From: Paraferrimonas haliotis
GTDB taxonomy: Bacteria; Pseudomonadota; Gammaproteobacteria; Enterobacterales; Shewanellaceae
Reading direction: 5' to 3'
Assembly (NCBI RefSeq): GCF_002282895.1
Contig: NZ_NRRB01000004.1
Span: forward strand, 309,306 to 373,305
DNA: 64,000 nucleotides
Shown here: positions 17,384 to 25,355 of the stretch, piece by piece
Layout: every line of letters starts with the position of its first letter
Position numbering within the stretch: the first letter of the stretch is position 1
The notes under the pieces: generated by a model
Seen by the model: only the letters and a program-made list of their open reading frames with translations
Database searches by the model: none
What the model was told of the DNA's origin: nothing
Position numbers and translations under genes: made by a program

Positions 17384-17413
17384 AAAAAGCCAGAGCATTC
17401 GCTCTGGCTTTTT
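17384..17413. terminator. Bidirectional terminator between the XRE gene and the MltB-type gene
   Basis: A 13-bp stem AAAAAGCCAGAGC / GCTCTGGCTTTTT with an ATTC loop. T-runs exist in both orientations between these convergent genes. Confidence 0.9.
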
Positions 17414-17430
17414 ATAGTCGCTGCACCGCC

Positions 17431-18624
17431 TCACTTCAGCAGATAACCGATAAACTGTTGATTCGGGTAACCGTCAGCCATGAGTTTGTGGTCTCTTTGA
17501 TATGCTTGAATACCCGCACGAGTTTTAGGCCCTAGACGACCATCCGGCTTACCCACATCATAGCCTTTCAAATTCAGTTGTTGCTGAACCTGTTCAAGTT
17601 GTTCCACTCTTAGCTTAGGAAATTTGGCTAAATTGACCTGCAAGCCACCGCCTCCGGCTATTCGATTGGCAAGATGCCCTACACTCAGTGCATAGGATTC
17701 GGAACGATTCCAACGCATGATCACATCAAAATTATGATAGGTTAAAAATGCGGGTCCTTTATAGCCCAATGGCAGCAATAAACCCGCTTCCATCTCCAGC
17801 TTAGGGATCGCTACACCATTGGCTTGTACGAGCCCTTGTTCACGCCAATACGACAAGGGTTGACGATGAGCACGGCCCAGATTATCAATGTTGTAATTGT
17901 TGGGAATAACCACTTCCCGACCCCATCGTTCACCGGATTTCCAACCCAATTGCTGCAAAAAGTTGGCCGCAGACGTTAAGGCGTCAATTTCGCTGTTCCA
18001 AAGGTCTATCACACCATCGCCATCACCATCTACTGCATAAGCGTTGTACGCGGTAGGCATAAACTGGGTGTGTCCCACCGCACCCGCCCAACTGCCCTGC
18101 AAGCTGTGTGGCTTGAAACCATTATTTTCAGCCAGCTTCATGACTTCCACAAACTCCTGGGTGAAATAATCTCTTCGTCGTTGATCGCACGCCAACGTGG
18201 CGATGGCATTAACCGTTGGCATTTTGCCTTTATAGCTGCCGAAGTTGGTTTCAAGCCCCCAAAAGGCAATCAGGTATTGCCCGGGAACGCCATATTCATG
18301 AGTGAGGGTTTTGAGTAACTCATGATGCTTTTGATACAGCCTTCGTCCTTCTTGCACACGCCAGTCTGTGATCCGCTTTAGCATGTACTCAGCAAAGGTC
18401 TCTCGAAACTCGGGCTGACTGGAGTCCAACGCTAAGGTGCGCTTAATCGGTGCCACATCCACCATGGTGTTATCAACAAATGATTGGCTAACACCGGCTT
18501 GAATTGCGGCATTACTCAATCGTACTTTACATTGTTCAAAAGATTCATCGGCACCATGAGCTAGGGGCGATAACAGACCAATAAGGGAGAGGCTCAGTAA
18601 CGAAAGACGGGCGTTAGATATCAT
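17431..18624 (-). CDS. Lytic murein transglycosylase, MltB-type with peptidoglycan-binding domain
   Basis: The start at 18624 is preferred because it follows AGGA with good spacing and yields a signal peptide (MISNARLSLLSLSLIGLLSP); an open frame extends 21 codons upstream. The 397-residue product has an SLT_2 domain with the catalytic Glu in AFWGLETNFGSYKGKMPT and the structural blocks GSWAGAVGHTQFMPTAYNAYAVDGDGDG. It ends with a PG_binding_1 domain (about residues 335-395, GYDVGKPDGRLGPKTRAGIQAYQ). It cleaves the MurNAc-GlcNAc bond of murein in the periplasm. No lipobox is evident, so it is probably soluble. Confidence 0.9.
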   Translation of the reverse strand: MISNARLSLLSLSLIGLLSPLAHGADESFEQCKVRLSNAAIQAGVSQSFVDNTMVDVAPIKRTLALDSSQPEFRETFAEYMLKRITDWRVQEGRRLYQKHHELLKTLTHEYGVPGQYLIAFWGLETNFGSYKGKMPTVNAIATLACDQRRRDYFTQEFVEVMKLAENNGFKPHSLQGSWAGAVGHTQFMPTAYNAYAVDGDGDGVIDLWNSEIDALTSAANFLQQLGWKSGERWGREVVIPNNYNIDNLGRAHRQPLSYWREQGLVQANGVAIPKLEMEAGLLLPLGYKGPAFLTYHNFDVIMRWNRSESYALSVGHLANRIAGGGGLQVNLAKFPKLRVEQLEQVQQQLNLKGYDVGKPDGRLGPKTRAGIQAYQRDHKLMADGYPNQQFIGYLLK

Positions 18625-18833
18625 GAAAATTCCTACTGCAAGGCTGGAGACAACGCGTTCATCGCTTAGTAATACCAAAGCCTTCACTAGGCTTGCAACC
18701 GATAATCTTAGTTTCTGTCGCTTTATTGGTATTAATATTTCAATTTAATGCATCAAACGATACTATAGCAGGATAATAATTCTTACTATTATCGCAGCAG
18801 CATCGCGATTACGCATAAAGGAGTATGCTTTTT

Positions 18834-20777
18834 ATGAGCCTGCAACGTCAGTTACTTGCCCTTGTTTGGTTAGTCAGTTGTATTGGTTTTGGTTTGATGT
18901 TGTTTGTAAACCTAAACACGATGCAAAGCAAACTGCTAGAAGAGCAGTTTTCCATCGTCGATCAGGTCGAGCAAATTGCTCAATTAAGCTTGCAAAGCCA
19001 ACCTGAAAGTTCGTTCATTAGTTTTGTGCCCACTTTGCTCAAACAAGCGCACAGCAACCCCAACATTAAATCCATCGAATTAGAGCTTTTTTCGCCAACC
19101 TCAACCTTTCAAGAAAATTCAGTGATCAGCGGCTCTCGAGCACCCAATTGGTTTGCAGGCCTGTTCACCAGCGAGTCCTTCGAAAACCGCATACAATTAG
19201 CGCTTCAAGATGGCTCTCAAGCGAATTTAACCATCGTCAGCAACCCCTTTCATATTACCGATCAAGTGTGGGTTCTGTTTAAGCGATTAGTGTTAATTTA
19301 TGCATTGGCTATTATTTTCATTGGCATGGTGGCGACGCTCATTTTACGTAAGTTGGTGAAACCATTAGCCGCTATTGAGCGCCAAGCAAAAGCCATTGAG
19401 AATCGCGATTTCACCTTTCGCAGCGAATTACCCAAGGCGCGAGAATTGCGTAATGCCATTGAAGCCATTAATCACCTGAGCGACATCATCTATAAGCGTT
19501 TTAAAGACAATGCCAGTCAAGTACAGAGTTTGAAGAACCAAGTGCAACTGGATCCAGAAACCGGAATCAGTAACCGACGTCACACCATTCAGCAAATTGA
19601 AGGCCGTATCGCTGAACGTAAACAGCAATACGCAATCATTATGTTGCGCTTAGCTCAACCGGACCGCATTAGAAAGAATTATGGCTTTCCGGTTTATAAC
19701 GATTTAGTCAAAGCCTCCATCAAAAGCCTAGACGCCAATTTTAGAAAGTTCCAACCCTTGTTAGGAAGGCTGTCGGAGAACGAATTCTGTGTGCTCATTC
19801 CTGCGGTTCTGCCCGGCGATATCAACGCTCAAATCAAACTTTGCGTAGAGCAGCTTAAAAAGCTCCATGAGCAAGGCATATCCCCTAACCAAGAGATATT
19901 TGCGATTGCCGGATGCGTTATCCAACCGCAAGACAACGCTTCGAGCTTATTGACTCGCGTTGATAATATGCTGCGTAAGGTCGAAACCGAATCGGTTAAT
20001 GGCTACAGTTGGCGCGCTCAAAACGAACAGCTTGAGATCATGCGTACCGGTCAAGAATGGGTTGCCCTTTTAAAAGATCGCATTCGTAAGAAGGCGGTCT
20101 TAGTAGAGCATCAACCGCTGGTCACCAGCATTGGAGGTCATGCCCTGCATTACGAACTCTATGCCCGTTTGAACGACGAAGTAGATAAAACCATGAATGC
20201 CGGCAGCTTCTTGCCCGTTATTGAACAATTCAATCTCGGTACCGAGTTAGACCTAGCGGTGCTTGAGGATGCTTTAACCAAAGAGCTCGATGCCAGAATG
20301 TCGCTCAATGTATCCTTAAGTACCATCCAAGATACGCTGTTTTTAAGTCGACTCGCCAGTTTGACTGCCGCTCAAATTGCTAAGATTCAGTTTGAGTTTC
20401 CAGAGACTTATTACCAACGGGAACCGCAAACGGTCATGTCGTTTATCAAGATCATCCGCTCCCTTAATATTCCATTTGGTATAGACAACATCGGTAACGC
20501 TGGCATCAACCTTGATTACATCGCTAAACTCAGACCCGCCTACGTCAAGCTGTCACCGGCCTTGTGTTTAGCCAGCGATCAAGACAGTTTACAAATGGTG
20601 ACCATTGTGTGTAATACCGTTCATAACCTTGAAATACCGGTATACGCTACCGCCATTGAGAACCAAGATCAATTGCTCAAGCTATACGACACGGGTATCG
20701 ATGGTTTCCAAGGTTACATTAATAACGAAGATGCACTCAGCCAAGGCGAGCCCGCCCAAGTGCAATTGCAAAGTTAG
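18834..20777 (+). CDS. LapD-like degenerate GGDEF/EAL transmembrane c-di-GMP receptor
   Basis: The start at 18834 is chosen because AAGGAG (18818-18823) is 10 bp upstream; the in-frame ATG at 18825 is too close to it. The 647-residue protein has a membrane segment, a periplasmic LapD/MoxY-type domain (about 25-145), a second membrane segment, HAMP, GGDEF and EAL domains. GGDEF is replaced by SENEF (314-318) and EAL by ELY (441-443), so neither synthesis nor hydrolysis of c-di-GMP is expected. LapD senses c-di-GMP and sequesters the protease LapG to keep adhesins on the surface. No lapG is adjacent. Confidence 0.82.
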   Translation: MSLQRQLLALVWLVSCIGFGLMLFVNLNTMQSKLLEEQFSIVDQVEQIAQLSLQSQPESSFISFVPTLLKQAHSNPNIKSIELELFSPTSTFQENSVISGSRAPNWFAGLFTSESFENRIQLALQDGSQANLTIVSNPFHITDQVWVLFKRLVLIYALAIIFIGMVATLILRKLVKPLAAIERQAKAIENRDFTFRSELPKARELRNAIEAINHLSDIIYKRFKDNASQVQSLKNQVQLDPETGISNRRHTIQQIEGRIAERKQQYAIIMLRLAQPDRIRKNYGFPVYNDLVKASIKSLDANFRKFQPLLGRLSENEFCVLIPAVLPGDINAQIKLCVEQLKKLHEQGISPNQEIFAIAGCVIQPQDNASSLLTRVDNMLRKVETESVNGYSWRAQNEQLEIMRTGQEWVALLKDRIRKKAVLVEHQPLVTSIGGHALHYELYARLNDEVDKTMNAGSFLPVIEQFNLGTELDLAVLEDALTKELDARMSLNVSLSTIQDTLFLSRLASLTAAQIAKIQFEFPETYYQREPQTVMSFIKIIRSLNIPFGIDNIGNAGINLDYIAKLRPAYVKLSPALCLASDQDSLQMVTIVCNTVHNLEIPVYATAIENQDQLLKLYDTGIDGFQGYINNEDALSQGEPAQVQLQS

Positions 20778-21529
20778 GTCATTTTAGCGATCAAGCTTGC
20801 CGGCAACCAACGCAAAATCCACGCCACGGGCAACCATGGCCAAGCGGGCACAAACGCCCGCTTTTTGTTGGCTTCTATGGCTGCCACCATGTGTTTTACG
20901 CCTTGTTGAGTCGACACACTAAACGGGCGCCTGTTAGACATTTCGCTGATTTCGCTGTCAATGTAGCCTGGGTGCAACAAGGTTACTCGAATCGGTGTTT
21001 TTGCTAAATCCATGCGAATGCCTTCGGCTAACGCGCTAAAGCCGGCTTTAGTGGCTGCATAGACGCTCATGGTGCCACCAAAACCTCTCACCGCACTGAC
21101 CGACGATACACACACCAGTTGCCCGTGTTGTTGACGCCTAAATATGGCCAAAGCGGCTTCACACTGACACAGTGCCGCCACGAAATTGGTCATGGCCGTT
21201 TGCTTATTGGCGTAGTATTTACCCGTGCCTAATCGAGCCCCTTTACCCATACCGGCATTTACAATGATTTTGTTAAGGGTGCCAAACTCATCAGCAAACG
21301 CCTCAAACACCTCGCTGACCTGATCATCCTCATTAACATCAAGCGCTTTTATAGACACCTTAACGCTCGGATAGGCTTGCTCCAGCTCTTGTTTCAGCGC
21401 TTGTAATCTTTCCACGCGCCGAGCACACAAGGCCAGCTGGTATCCTTTTTGAGCGAACTGGCGGGCCATTTCCTCACCAAGGCCGGAACTGGCACCGGTG
21501 ATTAAGATGGTTTTCGTTGTATTGTTCAA
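20774..21529 (-). CDS. SDR-family oxidoreductase
   Basis: A 251-residue classical short-chain dehydrogenase. The cofactor motif TGASSGLG lies near residues 11-18, NAG is in VNAGMGKG, the catalytic Ser is in VCVSSVSAV, and the active-site YAATK (Tyr-x-x-x-Lys) is in SVYAATKAGFSALAEGIRMD. Arg residues after the first strand (CARRVERL) favour NADPH. The substrate is unknown. It is the last gene of a minus-strand operon, 9 bp after the beta-propeller gene, and its stop codon overlaps the stop of the LapD-like gene on the other strand. Confidence 0.9.
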   Translation of the reverse strand: MNNTTKTILITGASSGLGEEMARQFAQKGYQLALCARRVERLQALKQELEQAYPSVKVSIKALDVNEDDQVSEVFEAFADEFGTLNKIIVNAGMGKGARLGTGKYYANKQTAMTNFVAALCQCEAALAIFRRQQHGQLVCVSSVSAVRGFGGTMSVYAATKAGFSALAEGIRMDLAKTPIRVTLLHPGYIDSEISEMSNRRPFSVSTQQGVKHMVAAIEANKKRAFVPAWPWLPVAWILRWLPASLIAKMT

Positions 21530-21538
21530 TGATTGTTC

Positions 21539-22549
21539 CTATCCCTTAGGGGTGGCGACGGCAATGTAGCCACTATCAATGCCGAACCAAAAACGATTGG
21601 TTTTTGGGTTTAAATACATGTGACGGACACTGCCACCGGCGCTAATGGTCGTTTCGCTGACAAAGGCTCTGCTGTTGGTGTCAAACCCAACCATCACGTT
21701 CGGCATAACCCGAGTTGCAGCCGTCCATAAAATCCCGTTGTTGTCGAGTGCACTGCCATAGGGGCCGCTGTTTACGCCCCTAGGCATGGGCCACTCTTCG
21801 AAGGTATGGGCTTTAGCGTCGAATCGTCCTACATAGCCTTGGCTGTAGTCTAAATACCAAATGCCATTATGGTCATCCACTTCTAATCGACGCATCCTAG
21901 CCTGCTCTCGAGGGAGCGTATACTCGGTAAGTTCAAAGTTGTTCGGGTTGATGTGAACCAGCTTATTACTGCCCAGTAACACCACCCAAACCTGACCTTG
22001 ATTATCAAGCTTTATACCATAAGGTCGCGACTTTGGCGTATGCATCGGAATGCTGGTTACCTGCTGTGTTTTGACTGACAATTTCCCCACGCCGTTGCTG
22101 TGCTGGCTGGTAAACCAAATGTCTTCATTCTTGTCAAACACCAGCGTATGCGGATCTTGCAAACCAGCGGGCATTGCAAAGCGTTGTATGGCTCCGGTAT
22201 TCGGATCCATTTTGCCAATGTAGCCATCTCGATTGCCGGCAAACCAAACCTGACCGTCTTGGCTAACGATTAAATTGTGTGGGTGAGTGCCTTTAGGCAA
22301 CGGGAAACGTTTCATTTCTCCGTTTTGCGGATCTAAGCGCGCGAGGTAATTACCATCTTGTCCGCAAAACCAAACCTGACCATTAGGTGCTACGAACGGA
22401 TCCCGCGGTCGACCGCCCCACTCTACTGGCCACTGTTCTATGGTCAGCTTATCAGCCATGGTTGCCGTTGCGGGTGCTTGCGATTGAGCATCGCTCACAA
22501 TTAAATAACTGCTCGCGGCGATTAACATCGCGACTATCCGAGTTTTCAT
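21539..22549 (-). CDS. Virginiamycin B lyase-like beta-propeller protein, exported
   Basis: The 336-residue protein has a signal peptide (about residues 1-23) and a repeated 40-45 residue blade pattern with variants of QVWFAGNRDGYIGKMDPNTGAIQRFAMP. It is the streptogramin lyase (Vgb) fold, a seven-blade propeller that in Vgb linearises streptogramin B antibiotics. Most environmental homologues have no demonstrated lyase activity, and the periplasmic export here argues against a simple resistance role. The start codon overlaps the MOSC gene stop as ATGA, so translation is coupled. Confidence 0.85.
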   Translation of the reverse strand: MKTRIVAMLIAASSYLIVSDAQSQAPATATMADKLTIEQWPVEWGGRPRDPFVAPNGQVWFCGQDGNYLARLDPQNGEMKRFPLPKGTHPHNLIVSQDGQVWFAGNRDGYIGKMDPNTGAIQRFAMPAGLQDPHTLVFDKNEDIWFTSQHSNGVGKLSVKTQQVTSIPMHTPKSRPYGIKLDNQGQVWVVLLGSNKLVHINPNNFELTEYTLPREQARMRRLEVDDHNGIWYLDYSQGYVGRFDAKAHTFEEWPMPRGVNSGPYGSALDNNGILWTAATRVMPNVMVGFDTNSRAFVSETTISAGGSVRHMYLNPKTNRFWFGIDSGYIAVATPKG

Positions 22550-23718
22550 GACGTTTTCCTGTTGTTTTTGTTCATGACTGGAGGCTCTAAAGCGAGCTCG
22601 ACGTTAGATAGAGCCGTGCAGCTGCACGATAAAATTTGATCATCGGTTGTGGTTGCTGTGGCCATAGCACTGGAGTCAACCTCGCCACTGATGAGCGTCA
22701 TAGCGCAGGTGCCACATTTACCTGCTCGACACTTAAATGGAACCTTAATACCGGCGGCAATGGCTTGCTCTAGGATAGAGCTGTGGTTATTACCGCGAAA
22801 TCGCTGACCGTTAATGGTGATATCCAGCTCAGTACGTTGCGCCTGCTTTTTCTGAGCGGTAATCTGTTGGCTGGGAGTGCGGTTGGTGCTTGTGGCGTCA
22901 TCATGATAAACGGGTGCGGTTTTGTGACTGATGACCTTTAGGGCGTCACCACGCTTAATCTCTCCCTCATTTAAGGCGATAAGGTTTTGACCAAACATCA
23001 CCTCGCCTCGCTCATCGGCTCGAAACTCCGACAACGTAATGAGCGGTTGTTGCTGTGGATGATAACGTCCGGTATTCGGATTTACCGTTGTGAAATTGCA
23101 TCGACTGCAAGGCTTAGCCACTTTAAAACGTACGCTACCAATCTCTATAATATCCCAGCTGTCTTCAATGAACGGCTCACTGCAGTCAACAACCAAATTA
23201 GGTCGAAATTGATCCATGCTATGCGTATCGGGGCTGCGTCGATTAAGCTCGTCAAGCGAGCCTTGGCTAATCAGCAACAGCGGATAGCCATCCGCCATCG
23301 ACAGGCTTTGGTTAATCTCAGCGCCATGGCGATTGGATTGTTCACCACAGTATAAGAGTTTGACCGGCTCGTTGGCGATAACTGACAACCATTGATCGAT
23401 GGACTCACTCACGTGGTAAGCACTAAAGTTGTCGCCCCAAACCGTCGCTGGATGAGGCGTCATTGGTTTTGATTGCAAAGTGTATTTGATGTCGCCATGG
23501 TTAGGATAACCAAGCTTAAGCAAATAGCCATCAAAAGCGACATTGATGAGCACCAATTGGGGATGGGTGCGAGCGGTCACCATGTCGCCATTTGCCTTGG
23601 CTACCATGAAGCGGCGATCAAAGTGCAGACCTTCAGCGCTAATGTAGCCTTGGTCAAGGCTATGCCCTTTTGCGGACTTTACTGGGTAGCAACAGATTTG
23701 GCTTAGGCGACTAGTCAT
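22546..23718 (-). CDS. MOSC domain protein with C-terminal 2Fe-2S ferredoxin domain (YcbX-like)
   Basis: The ATG at 23718 (MTSRLSQICCYPVKSAKG) is preferred because it aligns with YcbX; a GTG 12 bp further out is also open. The 390-residue protein has an N-terminal MOSC_N beta-barrel, a MOSC domain with the molybdenum-ligand Cys in AKPCSRCNFTTVNP, and a plant-type Fer2 domain at about residues 300-385 (CRAGKCGTCAM and LSCSC provide the cluster Cys residues). YcbX reduces N-hydroxylated compounds using molybdenum cofactor. It overlaps the GST stop by a few bases, within an operon. Confidence 0.9.
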   Translation of the reverse strand: MTSRLSQICCYPVKSAKGHSLDQGYISAEGLHFDRRFMVAKANGDMVTARTHPQLVLINVAFDGYLLKLGYPNHGDIKYTLQSKPMTPHPATVWGDNFSAYHVSESIDQWLSVIANEPVKLLYCGEQSNRHGAEINQSLSMADGYPLLLISQGSLDELNRRSPDTHSMDQFRPNLVVDCSEPFIEDSWDIIEIGSVRFKVAKPCSRCNFTTVNPNTGRYHPQQQPLITLSEFRADERGEVMFGQNLIALNEGEIKRGDALKVISHKTAPVYHDDATSTNRTPSQQITAQKKQAQRTELDITINGQRFRGNNHSSILEQAIAAGIKVPFKCRAGKCGTCAMTLISGEVDSSAMATATTTDDQILSCSCTALSNVELALEPPVMNKNNRKTS

Positions 23719-24325
23719 GAATAGACTCACTTTGTTTGTTGCCTAATAGCTCACTGGCCACTTGCATTAGCCAGCGCGCTACCGCTGGAAAACGCCCTAA
23801 CTCAAAGCCACCTTCGTGAGCACAACTGGTGTAGGCGTATAAACTGATGTCGGCAATGGTAAGGTGTTCCGACACCAAGAAACGGCGCCTTGCTAGATGT
23901 TGTTCCATGACCGCCAGTGCTTGGTAGCCTCCTTGTAACTTGCGCAAATGCTCCGCCGCGCGGTTAGCGGGTAAACCTTGATACAACTTAATAAAGCGGG
24001 CCACCGCGACGTTGGGCTCATGGCTGTATTGTTCAAAATTAAGCCACTGCATAACTTGGGCTTGTTCAAAGGGATCCTCTGGCCATAAACGGGAATGGAC
24101 CCCTAGGAAATACAATATGGCATTAGACTCGCTAACCACCCGACCATCGATTAATTGAATAACGGGTATTTTGCCGGAGGGGTTGATGGCTAAAAACTCG
24201 GCACTGCGGGTCTCTCCGCTGAGTACGTCTACATCTTGCCAGCGGTAGCCAAGATCCAATAAATCACAGATCATTTTAACTTTTAAGCAGTTACCACTGC
24301 GGGTATCACCATAAATGGTCATCAT
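23711..24325 (-). CDS. Glutathione S-transferase family protein
   Basis: This 204-residue protein has an N-terminal thioredoxin-like domain (MTIYGDTRSGNCLKVKMICDLL, with GKIPVIQL and SESNAILYFL forming the glutathione site) and an all-helical C-terminal domain. The Ser in TRSGNC is the likely catalytic residue, as in theta/beta-like GSTs. The substrate is unknown. The gene follows terC with a 2-bp gap and overlaps the MOSC gene, so terC, GST, MOSC-ferredoxin, propeller and SDR read as one transcript. Confidence 0.9.
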   Translation of the reverse strand: MMTIYGDTRSGNCLKVKMICDLLDLGYRWQDVDVLSGETRSAEFLAINPSGKIPVIQLIDGRVVSESNAILYFLGVHSRLWPEDPFEQAQVMQWLNFEQYSHEPNVAVARFIKLYQGLPANRAAEHLRKLQGGYQALAVMEQHLARRRFLVSEHLTIADISLYAYTSCAHEGGFELGRFPAVARWLMQVASELLGNKQSESIHD

Positions 24326-24327
24326 AA

Positions 24328-25089
24328 TTAAACAACATCCTTGCTGTTGGTCAGCTTTCTATTTAATTTTAATTGCTTGATATTACGACGCTTTCGATTG
24401 GCTATATTCAACAATTCCACGACAAAAGAAAAAGCCATAGCAAAGTATATATACCCTTTCGGTACATGAACCTCAAATCCCTCAGCCACCAAAGTAAAGC
24501 CAATCAATAGTAAAAACGCCAGCGCCAGCATTTTTATCGTTGGATTGGCGTCCACAAACTCTCCGATTGGTTTGGCAGCAAACAACATCACCAGCACACT
24601 GGACACTACGGCTATCACCATAATAGAAAGATGATCCACAAGGCCTACAGCGGTAATCACTGAATCCAGCGAAAATACAATGTCTAGAATGGCTATCTGT
24701 ATCAATATGGCGCTAAAACTTGCGTAGGTTGAGGTGCTGCTGCTTTCGCTTGGCACATCAAAACTGGCGTGAATTTCGTGTGTGGACTTTGCGATTAAAA
24801 ACAAGCCGCCGCCTATTAATATCAGATCGCGTCCCGACAGTTCGTGGTCAAAAACACTGAATAAGGGCTCCACCAGCCCCATTACCCATACCAAGCTAAA
24901 CAAGAGTAATAGTCGACTTAACATCGCCAGCCCAATGCCCAGTTGTCGAGCTTTATTTCGCTGAGCTTCTGGTAATCGCCCAACCAATATTGAAATGAAA
25001 ATAATATTGTCGATGCCCAACACAATTTCCAGCGCTACTAAGGTCGCTAATGCGGCCCAAGCTTCTGGACTCGATATCCATTCGAACAT
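24328..25089 (-). CDS. TerC-family integral membrane protein
   Basis: A 253-residue protein with about seven hydrophobic segments and the TerC signatures LEIVLGIDNIIFISILVGRLP near the N-terminus and AILDIVFSLDSVITAVGLVD in the middle, where the two conserved Asp residues lie within the membrane. TerC proteins are linked to metal (Mn2+) efflux and to metalation of exported proteins; tellurite resistance is the historical name. It is first in the five-gene minus-strand operon and starts near a 266-bp gap shared with the divergent S9 peptidase. Confidence 0.92.
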   Translation of the reverse strand: MFEWISSPEAWAALATLVALEIVLGIDNIIFISILVGRLPEAQRNKARQLGIGLAMLSRLLLLFSLVWVMGLVEPLFSVFDHELSGRDLILIGGGLFLIAKSTHEIHASFDVPSESSSTSTYASFSAILIQIAILDIVFSLDSVITAVGLVDHLSIMVIAVVSSVLVMLFAAKPIGEFVDANPTIKMLALAFLLLIGFTLVAEGFEVHVPKGYIYFAMAFSFVVELLNIANRKRRNIKQLKLNRKLTNSKDVV

Positions 25090-25252
25090 GACATGCTTGC
25101 CTTAATTTCAAAACCTTTGCCATAAACTATAAAGCGAAGCTGCATTAATTAACAGATGGATAACGAATTGTTACTTTTTCATAATATCGATCCGCGCGAG
25201 CGCTGTGATTCTCGTGGAGAATCCGCTCTAACAATCATAAGACCAGTTAAGA

Positions 25253-25284
25253 TTAACCATTCTCGTTTGAGCTGGTTATACTTG
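25253..25284 (+). promoter_or_regulatory. Candidate promoter for the S9 peptidase
   Basis: TTAACC, an 18-bp spacer and TATACT lie about 75-100 bp upstream of the peptidase start. A perfect small hairpin GATTCTC-GTG-GAGAATC occurs just before it (25208-25224). Confidence 0.4.
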
Positions 25285-25355
25285 AGTCGCAATCTTGGCG
25301 AGCGCAAAATTTACTGCGCCTACAATAACAACACCCTACAACAAGGAGATACTTT

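Noticed and set aside
21539..22549. Calling the propeller protein a streptogramin resistance enzyme
   Set aside because: The fold is right, but export to the periplasm and the operon context do not support an antibiotic resistance role; catalytic residues were not verified.
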